The translations under genes were made by a program, and so were the position numbers. From NCBI GenBank assembly GCA_007922225.1, contig ML680086.1:7138065-7202064 (forward strand): 64,000 bases of DNA. The letters run 5' to 3'. This DNA is from Emydura subglobosa (Eukaryota > Chordata > Testudines > Chelidae). The number at the start of each line of letters is the position of its first letter. Position 1 is the first letter of the stretch. The notes beneath the pieces were generated by a model. The model was not told the origin of the DNA and made no database searches. It saw only the letters and a list, made by a program, of their open reading frames with translations. Shown here piece after piece: positions 1 to 12,600 of the stretch.

Positions 1-505
1 CCTTTTCAGTTGCTTCCAGTAGCTAAATAATATTGTGTCAATGTTTGTAGTATCCCTTATATTTAGCTACAAATACTGAAGTGATACTAGTTAGTTGCTG
101 AAGGGCAATCACTGTAAGACCAGGCCCCAGAAAGATTGAGAGCAGTACAGTGCTATAAGGAATTGTTTGTAAATAGACCATCTTCCATCGTTTTCATGCA
201 ACTTTGATGGCTCTCTATGTATTAAGATAAAAATTAATCCCAATGTAAATAAATGAAATACTAACAGTCATGATTAGAATGATTTTTTTTAAAACATGGA
301 ATGATAAATGTGAAATTCTGGTATGGGAAGACTTGTTGGATTAAGTTTTTTATATTTTTTGTCATTTAATTCTGTAATAGGAATTTGTTACTTAATTCCT
401 GTGCATAACTTATTTAATGTACTGTATAAAGGAACCCAAACTGTTACAGATGTATTTAGTTTGTTCTACTCAAAGTAGTCAATAAAAAGACTATATTCAT
501 CTTAC
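1..505 (+). other. Probable 3' UTR end of a plus-strand gene (CBFA2T2 by synteny)
   Basis: This is an AT-rich, non-coding stretch with stops in all frames. It ends in a canonical AATAAA at 481-486, followed by a T-rich stretch around 500-525, as expected at a vertebrate cleavage site. The sequence after it becomes less AT-rich. No coding exon is visible. In human 20q11.22, CBFA2T2 lies tail-to-tail with NECAB3, and NECAB3 is on the minus strand of this window, so a plus-strand 3' end here fits CBFA2T2. The UTR character is seen; the gene identity is inferred only from position. Confidence 0.45.
481..486 (+). promoter_or_regulatory. Polyadenylation signal AATAAA
   Basis: Canonical hexamer at the end of the AT-rich 3'-UTR-like segment, with a pyrimidine-rich stretch about 20-40 bases downstream. 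Confidence 0.5.
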
Positions 506-1084
506 AACTCCTTTATCTCTCTTCAAGGGAATAGAATTTTACCATGATGCACACAACAGGCTGATTCCTTGAGGTTTCTCTAGGAGAAGCGATTATAAAG
601 TCATGGCTAACAAGGATTGTGGGAAATGAAAGCAGTATGTCCACTTCAAACTGCTGAGATGCCAAGGCAGCTATGCCAATCTTCTGGCACATGCACGGAG
701 CCCACAATAAATCCCCAAAGTCAAATACAAATGCTGAGATCCAACCTCAGTCATGTGCCGTGTGACTTTTAGCATGGTTTTATTTTGGTACTCAGCCCAA
801 TATGGCACGAATTGCGATTGGTTTCTATGAGATGAACACCATTTTCAGGCACTTTCGTTTCATAGTTTGACATTTCTCGTGTAAATAATTACCAGAAACA
901 AGAGAGAGCGGATGCCAGATTTCTGCTGGGGTGAGGTCAGTTTTTACCCAAAAGAAGGGAGTAGCAAATCACATCATCTTGCTGGTCCTCATCTTTGACT
1001 ACAGTGAGATGCCGCAGAGAGCTTTGCCAAGGGCTGCTTCGCTAGTATGATTCTTGCTTTGGGTGCAAGAGATCCTGGATTTCA
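506..1084. other. Unassigned non-coding stretch
   Basis: I see no conserved frame, splice pattern or repeat that I recognise here. Confidence 0.4.
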
Positions 1085-1290
1085 AATCCCAGATGAGCCT
1101 AGTTAACCATTGGAACGATTTACCAAGGTTTGTGGTGGATTCTGTAACACTTTTTAAATCTAGATGGAATGTTTTTTCTAAAAGCCCTGCTCTAGGAATG
1201 ATTGTGAGGCTGTTCTCTGGCCTGTGTTATATAGGAGGTCAGCCGAGATCATCACTACAGTTCCTTGTGGTCTCGGAATCTGTGACTGTT
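1085..1290 (+). mobile_element. CR1-like LINE 3'-end fragment
   Basis: A short frame (residues NHWNDLPRFVVDS, then LFKSRWN) resembles the C-terminal end of CR1 ORF2. It is followed by the CR1 3'-tail style 'ctggcctgtgttatataggaggtcag' region and a diverged 'gatcatcactacagttcctt' stretch. Reading frame and tail are degraded, so this is an old 5'-truncated copy. Confidence 0.6.
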
Positions 1291-1339
1291 CTGTTTGTAT
1301 GTGCCATCCCCTTTTTTCCCACAAGTTTGACTGCCCTGT

Positions 1340-1412
1340 CTATTTAGAATATAGGCTCTTGAGGGCAAGGATTGTCTCTCACTGTGTATGTACAGTGCTT
1401 TGCATGCTGGGA
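1340..1412 (+). repeat. MIR-like SINE tail
   Basis: Contains the 'gagggcaaggattgtctctcac' and 'tgtacagtgctttgcatgctgg' blocks seen at the 3' ends of CORE/MIR-type SINEs. A close relative is at 4,283-4,345. Confidence 0.45.
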
Positions 1413-1419
1413 AGCTGAT

Positions 1420-2799
1420 CTTGGTTGGGGTGTCTAGAAGCTACTGTAAATAATTACAATAAATATGTGCATTTCAGAACGGGATGCGGCTGCAAGGTGA
1501 TGGGACGTTTCAGGTAAATAATTCCTTACATTACAGTCTTATTGTCAGAAGACCTGGTCCCCATGGACTGTGTACTGCAGATGGAGTACATCGCCTCTGA
1601 AATGTGATTGCCTCTAGGGTGGAACACATCTAACAGTGCACCTCTAACAATGGCGAACTACTCTTTAGGACAGGAAGTGAACAATAACTTCTCTAGCTCA
1701 TACTACAGGAGGGGATTTGGGAGGCCACAATCCTCACCTTTGTGTGCTGTGTCTTGGCATGTGTTCCAGCCATGACTGAGGCTGTCTGGAGGAGATTTGG
1801 ATAGCTGTCTGCTGTTCTTACATGCTGCCTAGTCCCAGGATTTCAGCCTCCAGGACTCTGTCAGACAATTTTTACAAACAATTCATCTGTTTAAATGAAA
1901 TTCTAAATGTGGGGGGAAACGTGTAGTTATATATGGCAGCTAGTGTTTTACCCTGCTGGGCAGACAGCATTTTAATACATTATTCACCAGGGTAAAATCT
2001 TAGACCATAATTTGCTCTAATCACAGATTCTCAGTGTGAATTTGCATCTATTCTTGGATCGAGTCAGCATGTTAATCCATTGCATTCTCTAGAATAAGTG
2101 CAGTGTTCATTGCTGCTGCAGTCTCTCTCTCAGAGATAGTTGTGAGGCAACCCAAATTGTCAAAAGAGCAAACAAACCAACAACAAATCTCCGACCTAGC
2201 CTGCTATACCTTCTCTCACCACTGTGTGTCCTCTGGGACGCACATTTCTTCTAGGCCTTTAGCATAAAGGCGCTGGCTTCTGCTGTGCATGATTCGATCT
2301 GTGCAGCTGTTTACGCATTGAACCCTACGAATGTCAGAGACCTTTTCTCACCCAGCCAGAAGCTGCATGACAGTGTCCTCAAGCTTACTGACCGTCCCTG
2401 TGTCTGGTGGAGGGTGGGGAGTCCAGCCATTCCCAGTGCTGAGCCAGACACTGCAGCTTACTCCTTCCCCATCCTGCTGCCTTGGCCTGCAGGGTCAGAA
2501 TGTGTTGATTTTTGGACACTCGACAGAGCCTTTCTATTTTAGGGTTGCTGAGTGGGTGAATGAGCGGCCCTGTGTTAGGTTTGTTGGGGTGGGAATTTGG
2601 CGAATGCTGCCATCTCTGCTGTACAGTCAGCGCACTTTGCTCCTGGGATGGATTCATTTTTTAAAAAAATCCTAAATCGGGCTGTACGTTCGCATCTCTG
2701 TCCCTCGCAGATCCCTTTCTGTTTATTGCAGTGTCTCTAGGAATCCCGGCTGTTCGATGCCGTTTAGAATGTCATCAACATCACGGCAAATCCCAAAGG
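1420..2799. other. Unassigned non-coding stretch
   Basis: Several short open frames on both strands, none with recognisable protein similarity or splice context. No repeat recognised with confidence. Confidence 0.4.
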
Positions 2800-3200
2800 G
2801 CCAAGCGTCACCCAGAGCACTCTCTACTTAGGTCCCGAAAGTGGAGATTCAGTTTGTGCATCACTGGCAAACTTAGCACATCACTACAGCTTTTGGCAAC
2901 CACATGTTCACCGGCTGTGTAGCGGCGTCCCTGGGTAAACACCGTTGTAATTTGTTGGTCTTCCATTCTCATATGTCCATACCAATAAAACGGCCAAAAC
3001 CAGTGCTGCTGGAGGCAGTTACGGGTTCTGCTACAACTATCTTCATTGCTGATCTTGTCCTCCTGCTTGATAGGGAGCAGCTGACGAAGACAAGAATAAA
3101 AAACGTCCATCGGCCACTCTTCAGCCTTTCTCAGTGCCCATGCTCCATTGCCATACAATAAAGAGAGCTGACAAAACTGGTTCTGTAGGTCTGCAGCTTT
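2800..3200 (-). mobile_element. Degraded non-LTR retrotransposon ORF2 C-terminal fragment (RTE/L1-like)
   Basis: On the minus strand a frame reads LLYGNGAWALRKAEEWPMD and further on FYWYGHMRMEDQQ. This matches the general pattern of LINE ORF2 ends, where an 'LLYG.E.W.L.K' block is followed by 'FGH..R' before the C-terminus. Frames break several times, so it is an old dead copy. The exact clade (RTE, L1 or Tx1) cannot be told from this piece. Confidence 0.45.
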
Positions 3201-4110
3201 GTAGCAAGCCTGTTGTCACAATGGCTCCACGGAGGCTGCTGAAGGGCCTGAAACATGGCAGCAGCTGCTGCTAGATGAGCATCCACCTCTTTTGAGAATC
3301 CTCCAGTTTAGAATGACACATAGTAAAAAGTGGAGCTGGACCCATTTCAACAGGGAATTTCCTAACCCATTGCAAATATAATTCCCTCCTCCGTTTGCCC
3401 ACCGTCTCACTTCCAGTGTGAAAGTGACTCGGGTCTCCTGCCTGTCAGATTTCAAGCTACGCAGGTGCAAACCTGTCCAGTTCTCACATGGGATCTTATC
3501 CATCCACAGGCTTCCTCTATTCCAGCTACCATACTCAAATCCTGCCATCTCTAGGGTTTAAAGTCCAGTTCAATCTCCCTTGCATGTGTGGTCCTTAGCC
3601 TCTGCAGACACAATCCAAGAATCACAAGTGCCGTGATGGTTGGGTGAGGTATTCGGCTCAGCTCATTTCACCCAGGCTGCCAACCGCATGACAGTGTTTG
3701 GGACCAGAACTGCACACTCGCTTACCTAGACCATCTTCAGGTCCTCTAAACCTCATCGCTGTGTAAGTGGAAAAGCTCATCTCTTTCACCAGCAGGAGCT
3801 GGTCCCGTTAAAGATATCACCTCCCCCACCCTGAATTTCTGGCCATAATCATGTTAGCTAGTCCTGTGTTTGTGCACAGCTCCGAAAATCTGGTGCTAAA
3901 TTGCTCCTGAGCTGGGCATGATGGGATCGGCGTACATCTCCCTACGTGACCACTGGATCTAGTCAGCAGCAGCAAGTTTTCCTAGCAGCAGTTGTATTCT
4001 GACCATAACAGCCTTTCATCTTTCTCATACCCTCCCTTCCTTTTGACTGTGCCCATAGAAATCACACTGCAGGTTGTTGTTGGCTTTGGCTCCACCCCCA
4101 GGGAGAGGCT
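3201..4110. other. Unassigned non-coding stretch
   Basis: The first part may be more of the degraded LINE at 2,800-3,200. The rest shows nothing I recognise. Confidence 0.35.
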
Positions 4111-4112
4111 GG

Positions 4113-4385
4113 ACATGTGGTTTGAGCACTGAACTGGGACACCAGAGTTCTGGGTTTGGTTCTGGACCTTGGTGCCAGCTTCCTGGTGACCTAGGGCAAG
4201 TCACTTACCCTTTGTGTGCCTCAGTTTCCCCATATATAAAATGGAGAGAATAATACTGCTTTAGTCTGTCCTGCCTATTTAGAGCGTAAGCTCTCTGGGG
4301 GGCAAACTGCGGTTGACTGTGTGTCTGTACAGCGCCTAGCACTGTGGAGTCCTGTTCACCCTTGGAGCATCCAGGCAGTACAGTA
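4113..4385 (+). repeat. MIR-type (CORE) SINE
   Basis: Carries the MIR hallmarks in order: 'ctgggtttggttctgg', 'ggtgacctagggcaagtcac', 'gtgcctcagtttcccc', then 'aaaatggagagaataatact', and a tail with 'gtctgtacagcgcctagcac'. Moderately diverged. Confidence 0.7.
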
Positions 4386-4387
4386 CG

Positions 4388-4560
4388 GATTGTCCAGCAG
4401 TTAGGGTGGCAGTCAACATGAGACCTGCAGTTGGGTCCCTGCTCCATTACAGACTTTCTGTGTGACTTTGGGCGTATCATTAGTCTTTCTGGGCCTCAGT
4501 TCTCCATCTGTACAATGGGGGTCATAGCACTTCCCTGCCTCCAGGGGGCGCTGTGGGGAA
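4388..4560 (+). repeat. Second MIR-type SINE, directly downstream
   Basis: Repeats the same order as the preceding copy: 'gtgtgactttgggcgtatca', 'gggcctcagttctccatctg', 'acaatgggggtcatagcac'. Two adjacent same-strand copies suggest independent insertions or a tandem duplication. Confidence 0.6.
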
Positions 4561-4564
4561 AAAA

Positions 4565-5060
4565 CAATTATAGATTCATAGATTATGAGGCCAGAAGGAT
4601 CCATGGTGTTCCCCTAGTGCAGTGTTTCTCAATTTTATTCCCCCCACCCCCCGAACCTTTGCGCGCCTGTGCCATATCCCAGGAACCCTTGCGCGCCCAT
4701 GCCATACCCTCCACCGAAAAGTCAAGAAAATCTTCCTCTTTTTGGCATCACGGTGTAGGCTTGATTCGGCAGCGCGCTCTCTGAGCCGTTTTCGGCGGCC
4801 CCATCAGCTGTTTGACGGCGCGCGAACAGCTGTTCGGTGGCCCATCAGCTGTTCCGCGGCGCCCGATTTTTTTTAAATTCGGCGGCGCGGTTCCGCATCT
4901 TCTCAGAACCCTTGAACTCAGCCTGCGGAACCCTGGGGTTCCGCGGAACACCATTTGAGAAACACTGCCCTAGTGTAACCTGGCTAGCACATGTCCCTGA
5001 AATAACGCCTGTGTGAGTTGCAGCATACAAGTATCTTAGATTGCAAATACAAGGAATTAG
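4565..5060 (-). mobile_element. CR1-like 3'-end fragment, split by a hAT insertion
   Basis: The 'tagattcatagattatgagg' and 'ccagaaggatccatgg' blocks at 4,570-4,605 are the reverse complement of a CR1 3' end. The copy resumes after 4,975 ('gtaacctggctagcac...aataacgcctgtgtgag'). The interruption is the hAT MITE at 4,620-4,967, so the CR1 is older than the hAT. Confidence 0.55.
4620..4967. mobile_element. Non-autonomous hAT-type transposon (MITE) with intact ends
   Basis: The ends are inverted repeats: 'cagtgtttctcaa' on the left and 'ttgagaaacactg' on the right, 13 bp and perfect. They are flanked by an exact 8-bp target duplication, ccctagtg, at 4,612-4,619 and 4,968-4,975. The 8-bp duplication with a CAGTG terminus and TAG core is diagnostic of hAT elements. 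The 348-bp interior is GC-rich (gcgcgcc, gcggcgc) and has no transposase frame, so the copy is non-autonomous. Perfect TIRs and target duplication suggest a fairly young insertion. Confidence 0.85.
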
Positions 5061-7900
5061 CAACTAGGAAGAACTATGGCTCAATGGTCACCGCACCGGC
5101 TGTTTCTGAGGCAAATCTCTCGTGAGGAATGTGTGTAATACATGTTGAGAGCCAGGGCGGCAGTTTGTTAAAACAAGTTCTGCGTGTTTATTACCAAGCT
5201 ATCTCTTAAGTAATCCCAGACCGAGGTGGCTTTTGAAATGATATGCACGGTGTCTGCTGTACATAAAGCAGCTGTTCGGCTCCCCCGCTTTAATCAGGCT
5301 GCCTGCTTTCCAGAGTAAAACCCTCCTGATTTGAATTTTTTGAATGCAACAGTTTACGCACAGGGAAAGTTTTACTCTTGGCAAACACCAGTAATGAATG
5401 TAATCAAGTCTCTGCTCCAGCCCCTTGGAGCACCTTCCAATTGTGCGGCCTGCCCATTGTTAGGGCACTTCTGAAGGTGATTACAGACCCAGCTCTCTGG
5501 TTGCTCCTATCAGATCAACAGCGACCACCTTGAGTTCTCAACGCTTTCCTTCCCACCTCCCTCCTCTCTGCTCACAAAGCCACTGGGGCCTAATTGTTCC
5601 CAGGGGCTCGTTCAGCCAAAGGCAGAAGGCTCCGCACCCTGTTGTCCAAAGGCCCTGTTGTGCAACCTGGCGATATAAAGGGGCCTTAACAGGCTGGAAA
5701 TGGCCCCTGACATTCCTGGCTGGGGAAGAGCTGCTGGAAGGTTTCTTCATGGGCTTCATGCTTTGGAGGGATGTTTTTGGGGCATATCAAGGCAGGTGAC
5801 AGGGAGGAGGAGTGAGGGGGCATGGCCAGCGCACTCCTGCCTTCTAGCTCTGTTTAGCTGCCCAGAAAGGGCCCATGGGCAACTGAGTAAAATGTAGAGC
5901 AACTCTACGGCTGCTGGAACATGCAGCATGACCCGAGCTGGCCCCTGTACTCCGGCCTTCCCCCTTCCTATAGAATTTACAGTGCGGTTCAATGACTCCC
6001 AGCACACCCACTACACAAATTATTCCAGCACCCCTGGAAGCGGGTGCTGTCTAAACGCTACAGCTAAGGAGGCAGTGGGGGAAATTAGCTGTGGCTACGT
6101 ATTTGAATACAGTATGACTTTTGCTTTGCCTCCTGCCCCAAGGCACGCTTAAAGCGCCAATGCTTGTGAGTTCACCCAAGCCAACTCCAGACTGTGCCAT
6201 AGACTGGGATGTTAAATTGGCAATAGGCACTATTGGTTTGTTACATATGTTAGCCAGTCAGGGAACAGAATCAGCACCACATGGCTTAGATCACCCGCAG
6301 GAATTCTGAATGTCCACATCAGACTGTTCACAAATGGTCAACTCCCCGGCTGAAGAAATTTGCAAGTACTTTTGGATGACTGATATGTCCAAGAATTTGG
6401 CAATTTGTTTGTGAGCAATTATCCAAAAGCGCAGTAAGTGAAGTTCCTGGGAAAAATGATTAGTTGTGAATTGTTTGTTGATCTCTAGCAAATCTCAATG
6501 GAGATTAGACAGACGGGATAGAATTGGAATAAAACTTCTTTAACCCTAACTGAAGCTGCAGTCTCACGTCAGCGTTTTGTTGGGTTTAATTCATGTTCAT
6601 AGTGTACTTGTGACTAGAGATCAACCAGGCCTGCCCCCCACTGTCCCAGATGCTGTACAAACATAGGACAGTCCCTGTCCCAAGGAACCTACAGCCTAGA
6701 AGACAAGACATAGGAGCTGGATGAGACAGACAAGGGAGCACAACGGGGCTCATGGGGCAATAAAAATAAATGGGCATGAGCAATTCTTAGCCAGTCAGGG
6801 CAATGGTCACAGTTCACCTTTATCTGCTGTGGATTCTCTCAGTACTGCAACAGGGATGGAGTTAATATTTAATGCATAGTTCTGACACTGGAGGCCATCC
6901 TCATCTCCCAGCTGGGCTCCTAACACAGCTCATTCAATGCAGCTTTGTTCCGTGACTTTCCCCCTGGGTTTCTCCATTTGCATTATTGCCCTGGCAGTGC
7001 TGGGGTAATGGCCCCATGGGCAGTCCTGACAGCAAAATGTGTCTCCTCCTTCCCTCCAGCTGGCAGCATGCACTCCCCAATCACTGCAAATCCTAGGACC
7101 TGAAACCTGCTGTCTTCTGGTCTCCCAACTTGCCTGATTTGGATTCGGTCTGTATAAAGCATCAGCGTCCCATGCAGCAAATTATCGCCTCCGAAGTGAA
7201 ATCAGCAAATAGCAACAAAATTAGATAAAGCATCTTGAATCAGCTGCTGGGAGATTGGTCCCCCCATGCACAAAGGGGTCAGACTGAGCTTGTGAGTTTT
7301 TCAACATGGAGGTTGTGTTTGCCTTATTTCCTGCAGGGGGATAGAGTTTTTTTATTGTCTAAGCAGAGCGTTATCGAAAGCGGGTGTTTCACCTGGTTAA
7401 ATAGAAGAACACCGCTTCTTCATTGTTTCTCTGTATGTTGTATCTGTGGATAGTCTGCCTGTTCCCATCTTTATCTCATATAACCACAGTAATAACATTT
7501 TCCATCTCCATAGCATTTTCAGCATAAAGGATGCTTTGCAAAGCGTAAACAAAATTCCCCATCATCTCCTGCTGAAATGCAGCCACCTCTTGCATGAAGC
7601 GCAGTGCACAGTGCGGATGCAGCTTAAGCCAGGAAAAGGAGAAAAATAGTGTATCCAATTAAAAACACAAAGGCAATTTAGATAGGAGGTGTGCAGTCAT
7701 CCCAGCAGGAATCTGGCTAGAACACTGGGTTACTCACGTATTCTTTCTTAAAATCCCATGATCTCACTGATGATTATCAGTGGGTCAGGGCCTCAGTGTT
7801 ACAGATCAGCTGAACAAGACGCCCTCCAGTAACAGAGCTGGAGCCATGGTTTATTACTGACTCAAAGGGTGTACAGAGAGATAGGGGCAATCTCTTGGGC
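5061..7900. other. Unassigned non-coding stretch
   Basis: No exon with conserved protein signature and flanking splice sites could be found. Open frames here are short and overlap on opposite strands. Confidence 0.35.
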
Positions 7901-8250
7901 GTATAATACATTTGCTGAAAAATGCATTTTGGAGGTGGCAGAATTTTTCAGGTTGGAGTCAGGAAACGGCTTCAGCTGAAAAACCAGAAAAAAGAATTTG
8001 GAAACATTTCAGAATGAAACGTTTTGACTTTTTGTTTGCCAGGGCACCTTTCTTTAGAAACCAGGCTAAATTTTTAAAACCAAGAAGGGTGAAAAACAGT
8101 TGAAAAATGACCCAAAACTAAATGAAAAACAAATAAACAAAAAGCTGCATCTACTTTCTGATCGAACTAAAACACATAAATAAAAGAAGTCAGTTTTGGT
8201 TTGAACCGAGATGAATTTTGGGGGATTTTCCAGTTTGGCCCCTGCACTGA
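7900..8250. repeat. AT-rich interspersed repeat (three related stretches in the window)
   Basis: A-rich motifs such as 'gctgaaaaatgcatttt', 'cagaatttttcaggttgg' and 'ggaaacatttcagaatgaaa' recur in style at 48,690-48,880 and 49,550-49,790. They look like diverged copies of one AT-rich family; no ends are visible. Confidence 0.3.
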
Positions 8251-9439
8251 AAGGCCATTGTTCTCTCAGCACCAGACAGCACCACCCCCTCCACACACCC
8301 CCAGGTACCTGCCCTCAATAGGCCCAACGCTGCTGGGCTTGCAAGGTAGGTGCATCTGGCACGGACCCAGGAATAAGAGGAGCCTGCAGCCCAGATTAGA
8401 CATGCAGCTTGATGCTCTCTGGAGACCGTGCCACCTGAAGGGAAGGGAGAGATGTTCACAGACTTTCCCAGGGCCGGAATTGGAGCTGTGCACAGGAGAG
8501 GGCAGGGGGCTAACAGTTAAAACAAGCTTCCAGGTGTGTTGCACCCACGGACTCCTTTGTTCGCCATGTCCCCAGGGGGTGAGTCTGGAGGTTCCCAGAC
8601 TCTGGTATCAGATGGCCGGGTTTATGGCCCCTGTGCCTACGTGACAGGCAGCTAGGCTTGGCTCCAGGGTCAGTTAACTAGGTGAATACAGCCGCACTCC
8701 GGCACCATACATTGCTGGAGGCCATAGAGTCAGCAGGGCCTCTCTGACCTCGTATATTGCACCATTCGCTTGCCAGCCCTCTGTGGGAGCCTTTTGCAAC
8801 TCGCTTCCTGCTCTGCTACCTCCCACGCGGATTCCTGTGGGTTTAATGCCTGTGCTTGTAACAAACCTGCCTCCCCTTGGGAAGCCTGTACAGCAGGGCT
8901 ACAGCCGCCTCGCTCTGCGCTAATGAATTCCTTTCCTGGCCCAGCCGTTCTGCTTTCCCCATCTCCTTCCCATTTCTTCTGCCCCTCAGTGCGGCTGTGC
9001 TGGGATGGCATAGGGCAGTCCCTGCTCTGCCTGGGGAGGGGAGCTAGGCCTCGCCCGTGGTCTGGAATCCTCCAGGGCACACCCAGCCTGCACCACTTCC
9101 CAAGCCAGCTCTGCAGCTCTCAGCTGTGGTTCGCTGAGCCTGGCACCTGCCGTCCCAGCCTCTCCAGACTCCGGCGCTGCCCCTCCCTGAGCTGCCGGTT
9201 ATGAGCCACGATAAACACCAGCAGTGAGGGAGCTCTGTCCTACCGTCTCTGGGGTGCTGGGCAGTCGCTTGGCAGCACCGCCCTGCTGAGGACAGGCTGG
9301 TATCTACCTCTCCCAGCGCCTGGCTGAAACTGGCATTATAGGTGAGCCGGCTGTCCCGGTCTCGCTGTGAGCAAGGTGGGCGCGATGCGGGAGAGTTGGG
9401 GGGATATGGGAAGGGGCGGGGGGGGCTCCTGCTGCCATC
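8251..9439. other. GC-rich unassigned stretch
   Basis: Open frames up to about 147 residues occur on both strands as a by-product of high GC. None has a recognisable domain. Confidence 0.35.
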
Positions 9440-9447
9440 ATCTAGTG

Positions 9448-9614
9448 CAGTGGGTCTCACCCTGTGGCTGCTCGCGGCCCAATCAGCACACAGCTGCAGC
9501 CCTTGTGACATCCTCAGGACCATACAGGCAGTCTGTATGTTGTGTGGATGCGGCCCATGTAACCCTGAGCGCTGCATACACGGCCCAGGATGGCGCAGAG
9601 GTTGAGAACCCCTG
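9448..9614. mobile_element. Short hAT-type MITE, diverged
   Basis: Begins 'cagtgggtctcac' and ends 'gttgagaacccctg', imperfect inverted ends of the hAT type. Flanks are atctagtg (9,440-9,447) and ctctagca (9,615-9,622), sharing the tctag core of an 8-bp hAT duplication. Interior 'ggcccaatcagcacacagctgc' carries no transposase. Confidence 0.55.
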
Positions 9615-9622
9615 CTCTAGCA

Positions 9623-12600
9623 GCGCAGCTTGCCCTGGATCTGAGGCTTGCATGTCAGGGGGTGACCTTGGAGCCCTGCCTGCTCTTGGAGGCTCCAGCA
9701 GTGTCTGACCAAGAGCATCCCTCTTCTTTCAGTCTAGACTGAGGTGATGGATTTGAGCCCCGCCCCCGCCCACCCTTGCCCCTGCTCTGAGGATCTATGC
9801 CATCTCTCACCAGCATCAAGTTCACCGGAGGAGGAGTTCCCAGCTGCTGTGATCACCGGGGCTTGGCTTTCAGCGTGTGCCAGCTCCCCAAAGCCGATGC
9901 TGCCCGGCAGCCACCCAGTCAGTGTCGCACCACCGGCTTTAATGCATTTACTCCTAAATACTGCAATGGAGACAGTGATTCCCTCCGAGCCTGACCCAGG
10001 TTAATGATCTGCGACACCGCAGCAGCTGGGAGAGGGGCTAACTGGCTGCCTCACTCATGCCTTCCATGGGAGCGTGATGGGAATGAATAAAAACAGCTCC
10101 GGAGGCCTTGTGACCAGCGCAGAGCAGGGCCCTGGGACAGCTCTGCCACCCCCTAAGCCAGCAGGAGATGGGCCAGCCCTAATGGTGCCCAGGGGAGTGA
10201 GAGCACCTGGGAACTCCAGACAGGCTATGTGACAGCTGCCCCCCTGCTTAGGTGGGTTTCTGGCAGGGAGCAGGTGGCACTTGAGCTTCGGAGCCTAGCT
10301 TCCAATGTGCTCCTGAGTGCAACGCAAGGAGGAGTTTTTCTTGGTTCTCTAGAGCTCTCTCTGGTTTCCATCCATACGCTGGGAGCTGGGAAGCTCTCAC
10401 TACCAGCCCCCCCACCCCCTTGCACGCTGGAGGATTGTGGGCAGCGGGTGCTCACTGGTGGCCTCTCAGCTCTGCTCCCCCGGGGGCCAGTCACAGCTCC
10501 AGTGTGGGGCTGTTGCCTGTGGATTCTGTCTGGCTAGCTGGAAATCCTGGCAGGCCGTGCGCATGGCCCCAGAGTGCTCTGCTTGGAGCCGAGTCTGCTC
10601 AGCGGCCGTTCCCTTTCAGGAGGGTTGTAAATGCATCCTGGGGACAGGGCTTTCCATACCAGTAGACCCATAAAACCAGTGCCACCACAGCAACCCCCCT
10701 GGCCAGTCGAGGAGCTGGGGCTATGGGGAGCTTAGCTAAAAGGTGGCTGGCCTGGATGAGGCTGTGAGCTAGCAGAGACGAGGGGACCCTTTTGGAGCCC
10801 CCTCCTGCTGCCCCAGAATAAACCACCCATTAATGTGACTCTTTATCGAACACCCCCCTGTCACATGGGGGCAGCAGAAAACTTGCCTCTGCTCCGTGGG
10901 CTTCCTGCAGATAAATGGCTCCGTGTGAGATGGCTAAGAGTGTTTATTTAGGCCAGAGTCCAGGCTGTTCTCCGCCCTCCCTGGGTGGGTTTGCTCGGGG
11001 ACCAGAAGGGAAGGTTTTATCTATGGAAAATGATCATTCACCATAAAGGGAAACAACAATTAGGGCCAAATGGCTTTATTGGCCATGGCGTGATCTGTCA
11101 GGCTGTGGAATGCTCTCCAAAGGCAGAAAGTGCTGGAAAATATCCCTACGGAACAATCCTGCCCCAGACCCCAAGGGAAGGAATAATTGTGACCTAACAA
11201 CACCTGTGGAGTGGCCTGACTTGTCTGGAGTGACTGTCACACACACCTGCTCCGTTGTGACATACAGTAATTCACGGTGCTAGCCTTTCAGCTCTGTTAT
11301 CTTAAGTCCGGTTCGATCACACGAAGAACTGATGGGCTGGGACTCGCCTGTGTGTTTTGCCCTGCTCAGAAGCATCCCCCAGCCACCGGGTCAGTTCTGT
11401 GTTATCTTGTGACCCAACACAGCATCCCAAAGGAGCACTAGTGAGTCACTGCCCAGGGCAGTTTTGCAGTCCTGTGTGGTGTCACATAACACTGGGAGAG
11501 GTCACCCCTCTGAGGGAGAGGGGCCAGGGGCCTGAATATGGGATTAGCCATCAGGAAGGTCTGGGTTCCAGTGCTGGCTCTGGCCTGAGGAAAGTCACTG
11601 TCAGTGTCAGGCCCCTGCACATGCAGTTCCCTAACACGGAACTGGGCTCTACGAAGTGCAGGGTTGACGCTGCAGCCTGTGATTCCCGGCCTGGTGAAGC
11701 TGGTGGAAGGGACAGACGTGAAAAACGCCCCCAGGACTAATGGCTCATAATGCAAACCCCATGATTGACCAGTTGGCACAACAACATAGGGTAGAGATGG
11801 GAGGCTCCCACTAACCGATGGCTCCATGGCCGCTGGCATGTAGGCAGGGTGTGAGGAGCAACAGTGAAATGGGAGGAAGGAAGGTGTGATTGGGGACATA
11901 ATGTGGAAGCTGCCAAACTGGCTTCCCCCCTCCACGCTACACCACATGGAAAGCAGAATGCCCTATTGGGATTGTACCACAATGCTCGCCCCTTGGGAAA
12001 GGGTCTGGGATCCCCAGAGGGCACAGGCAGAGCCTGATATACCTCATGTTATAAAGGGGGGAAATCTCACTGTCTTTTTAATTCGGAGATGAAGCTCTCA
12101 GTAAAACGAGGCAGTAGTGTCTGTGAACCAAGGCATGCATTTGTCAGGGGACTGCTCCGCCACCATGCCAGCGGCCTGCTGCTTTACCGTCCCTGTGGCA
12201 GCGAGTGTGCTGCTGTGCGGGAGTGTGCACCCCACACCAGCCTGGAAGGGGTTAATGAGGCTGAGACATGCCCAATTCAACAGCTAGGCCTCAGCTGAGG
12301 GGAATTAGGTAGCCTAAATAACCCCTGAATGATGACAGCACCCAGCTGAGAAGGAGCAGGCAAGGCTCAGATAAAGCCAGGAAGAGGGGAGCAGAAAGGG
12401 GCTGCAGTGAAGGAGTTTGTAGCTATTCTCTGGACCTCAGAGAGAGAAGGAAGAGAAACCTAGGGGAGAGGATGCAGGAAAAGGCTCAGGGAAACAGCAG
12501 AAAGGTTTAGGATGGTGCAGACCTTGGCTGCTGTGTAAAGGGTGCCAGAGCTGTGAGGGTGAGCCTGGGTTCCCCTGCCAGTCCCTGGGGAAGTGGCACC

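Noticed and set aside
9044..9577. 177-residue minus-strand open frame
   Set aside because: Overlaps a hAT MITE and plus-strand frames; no domain.
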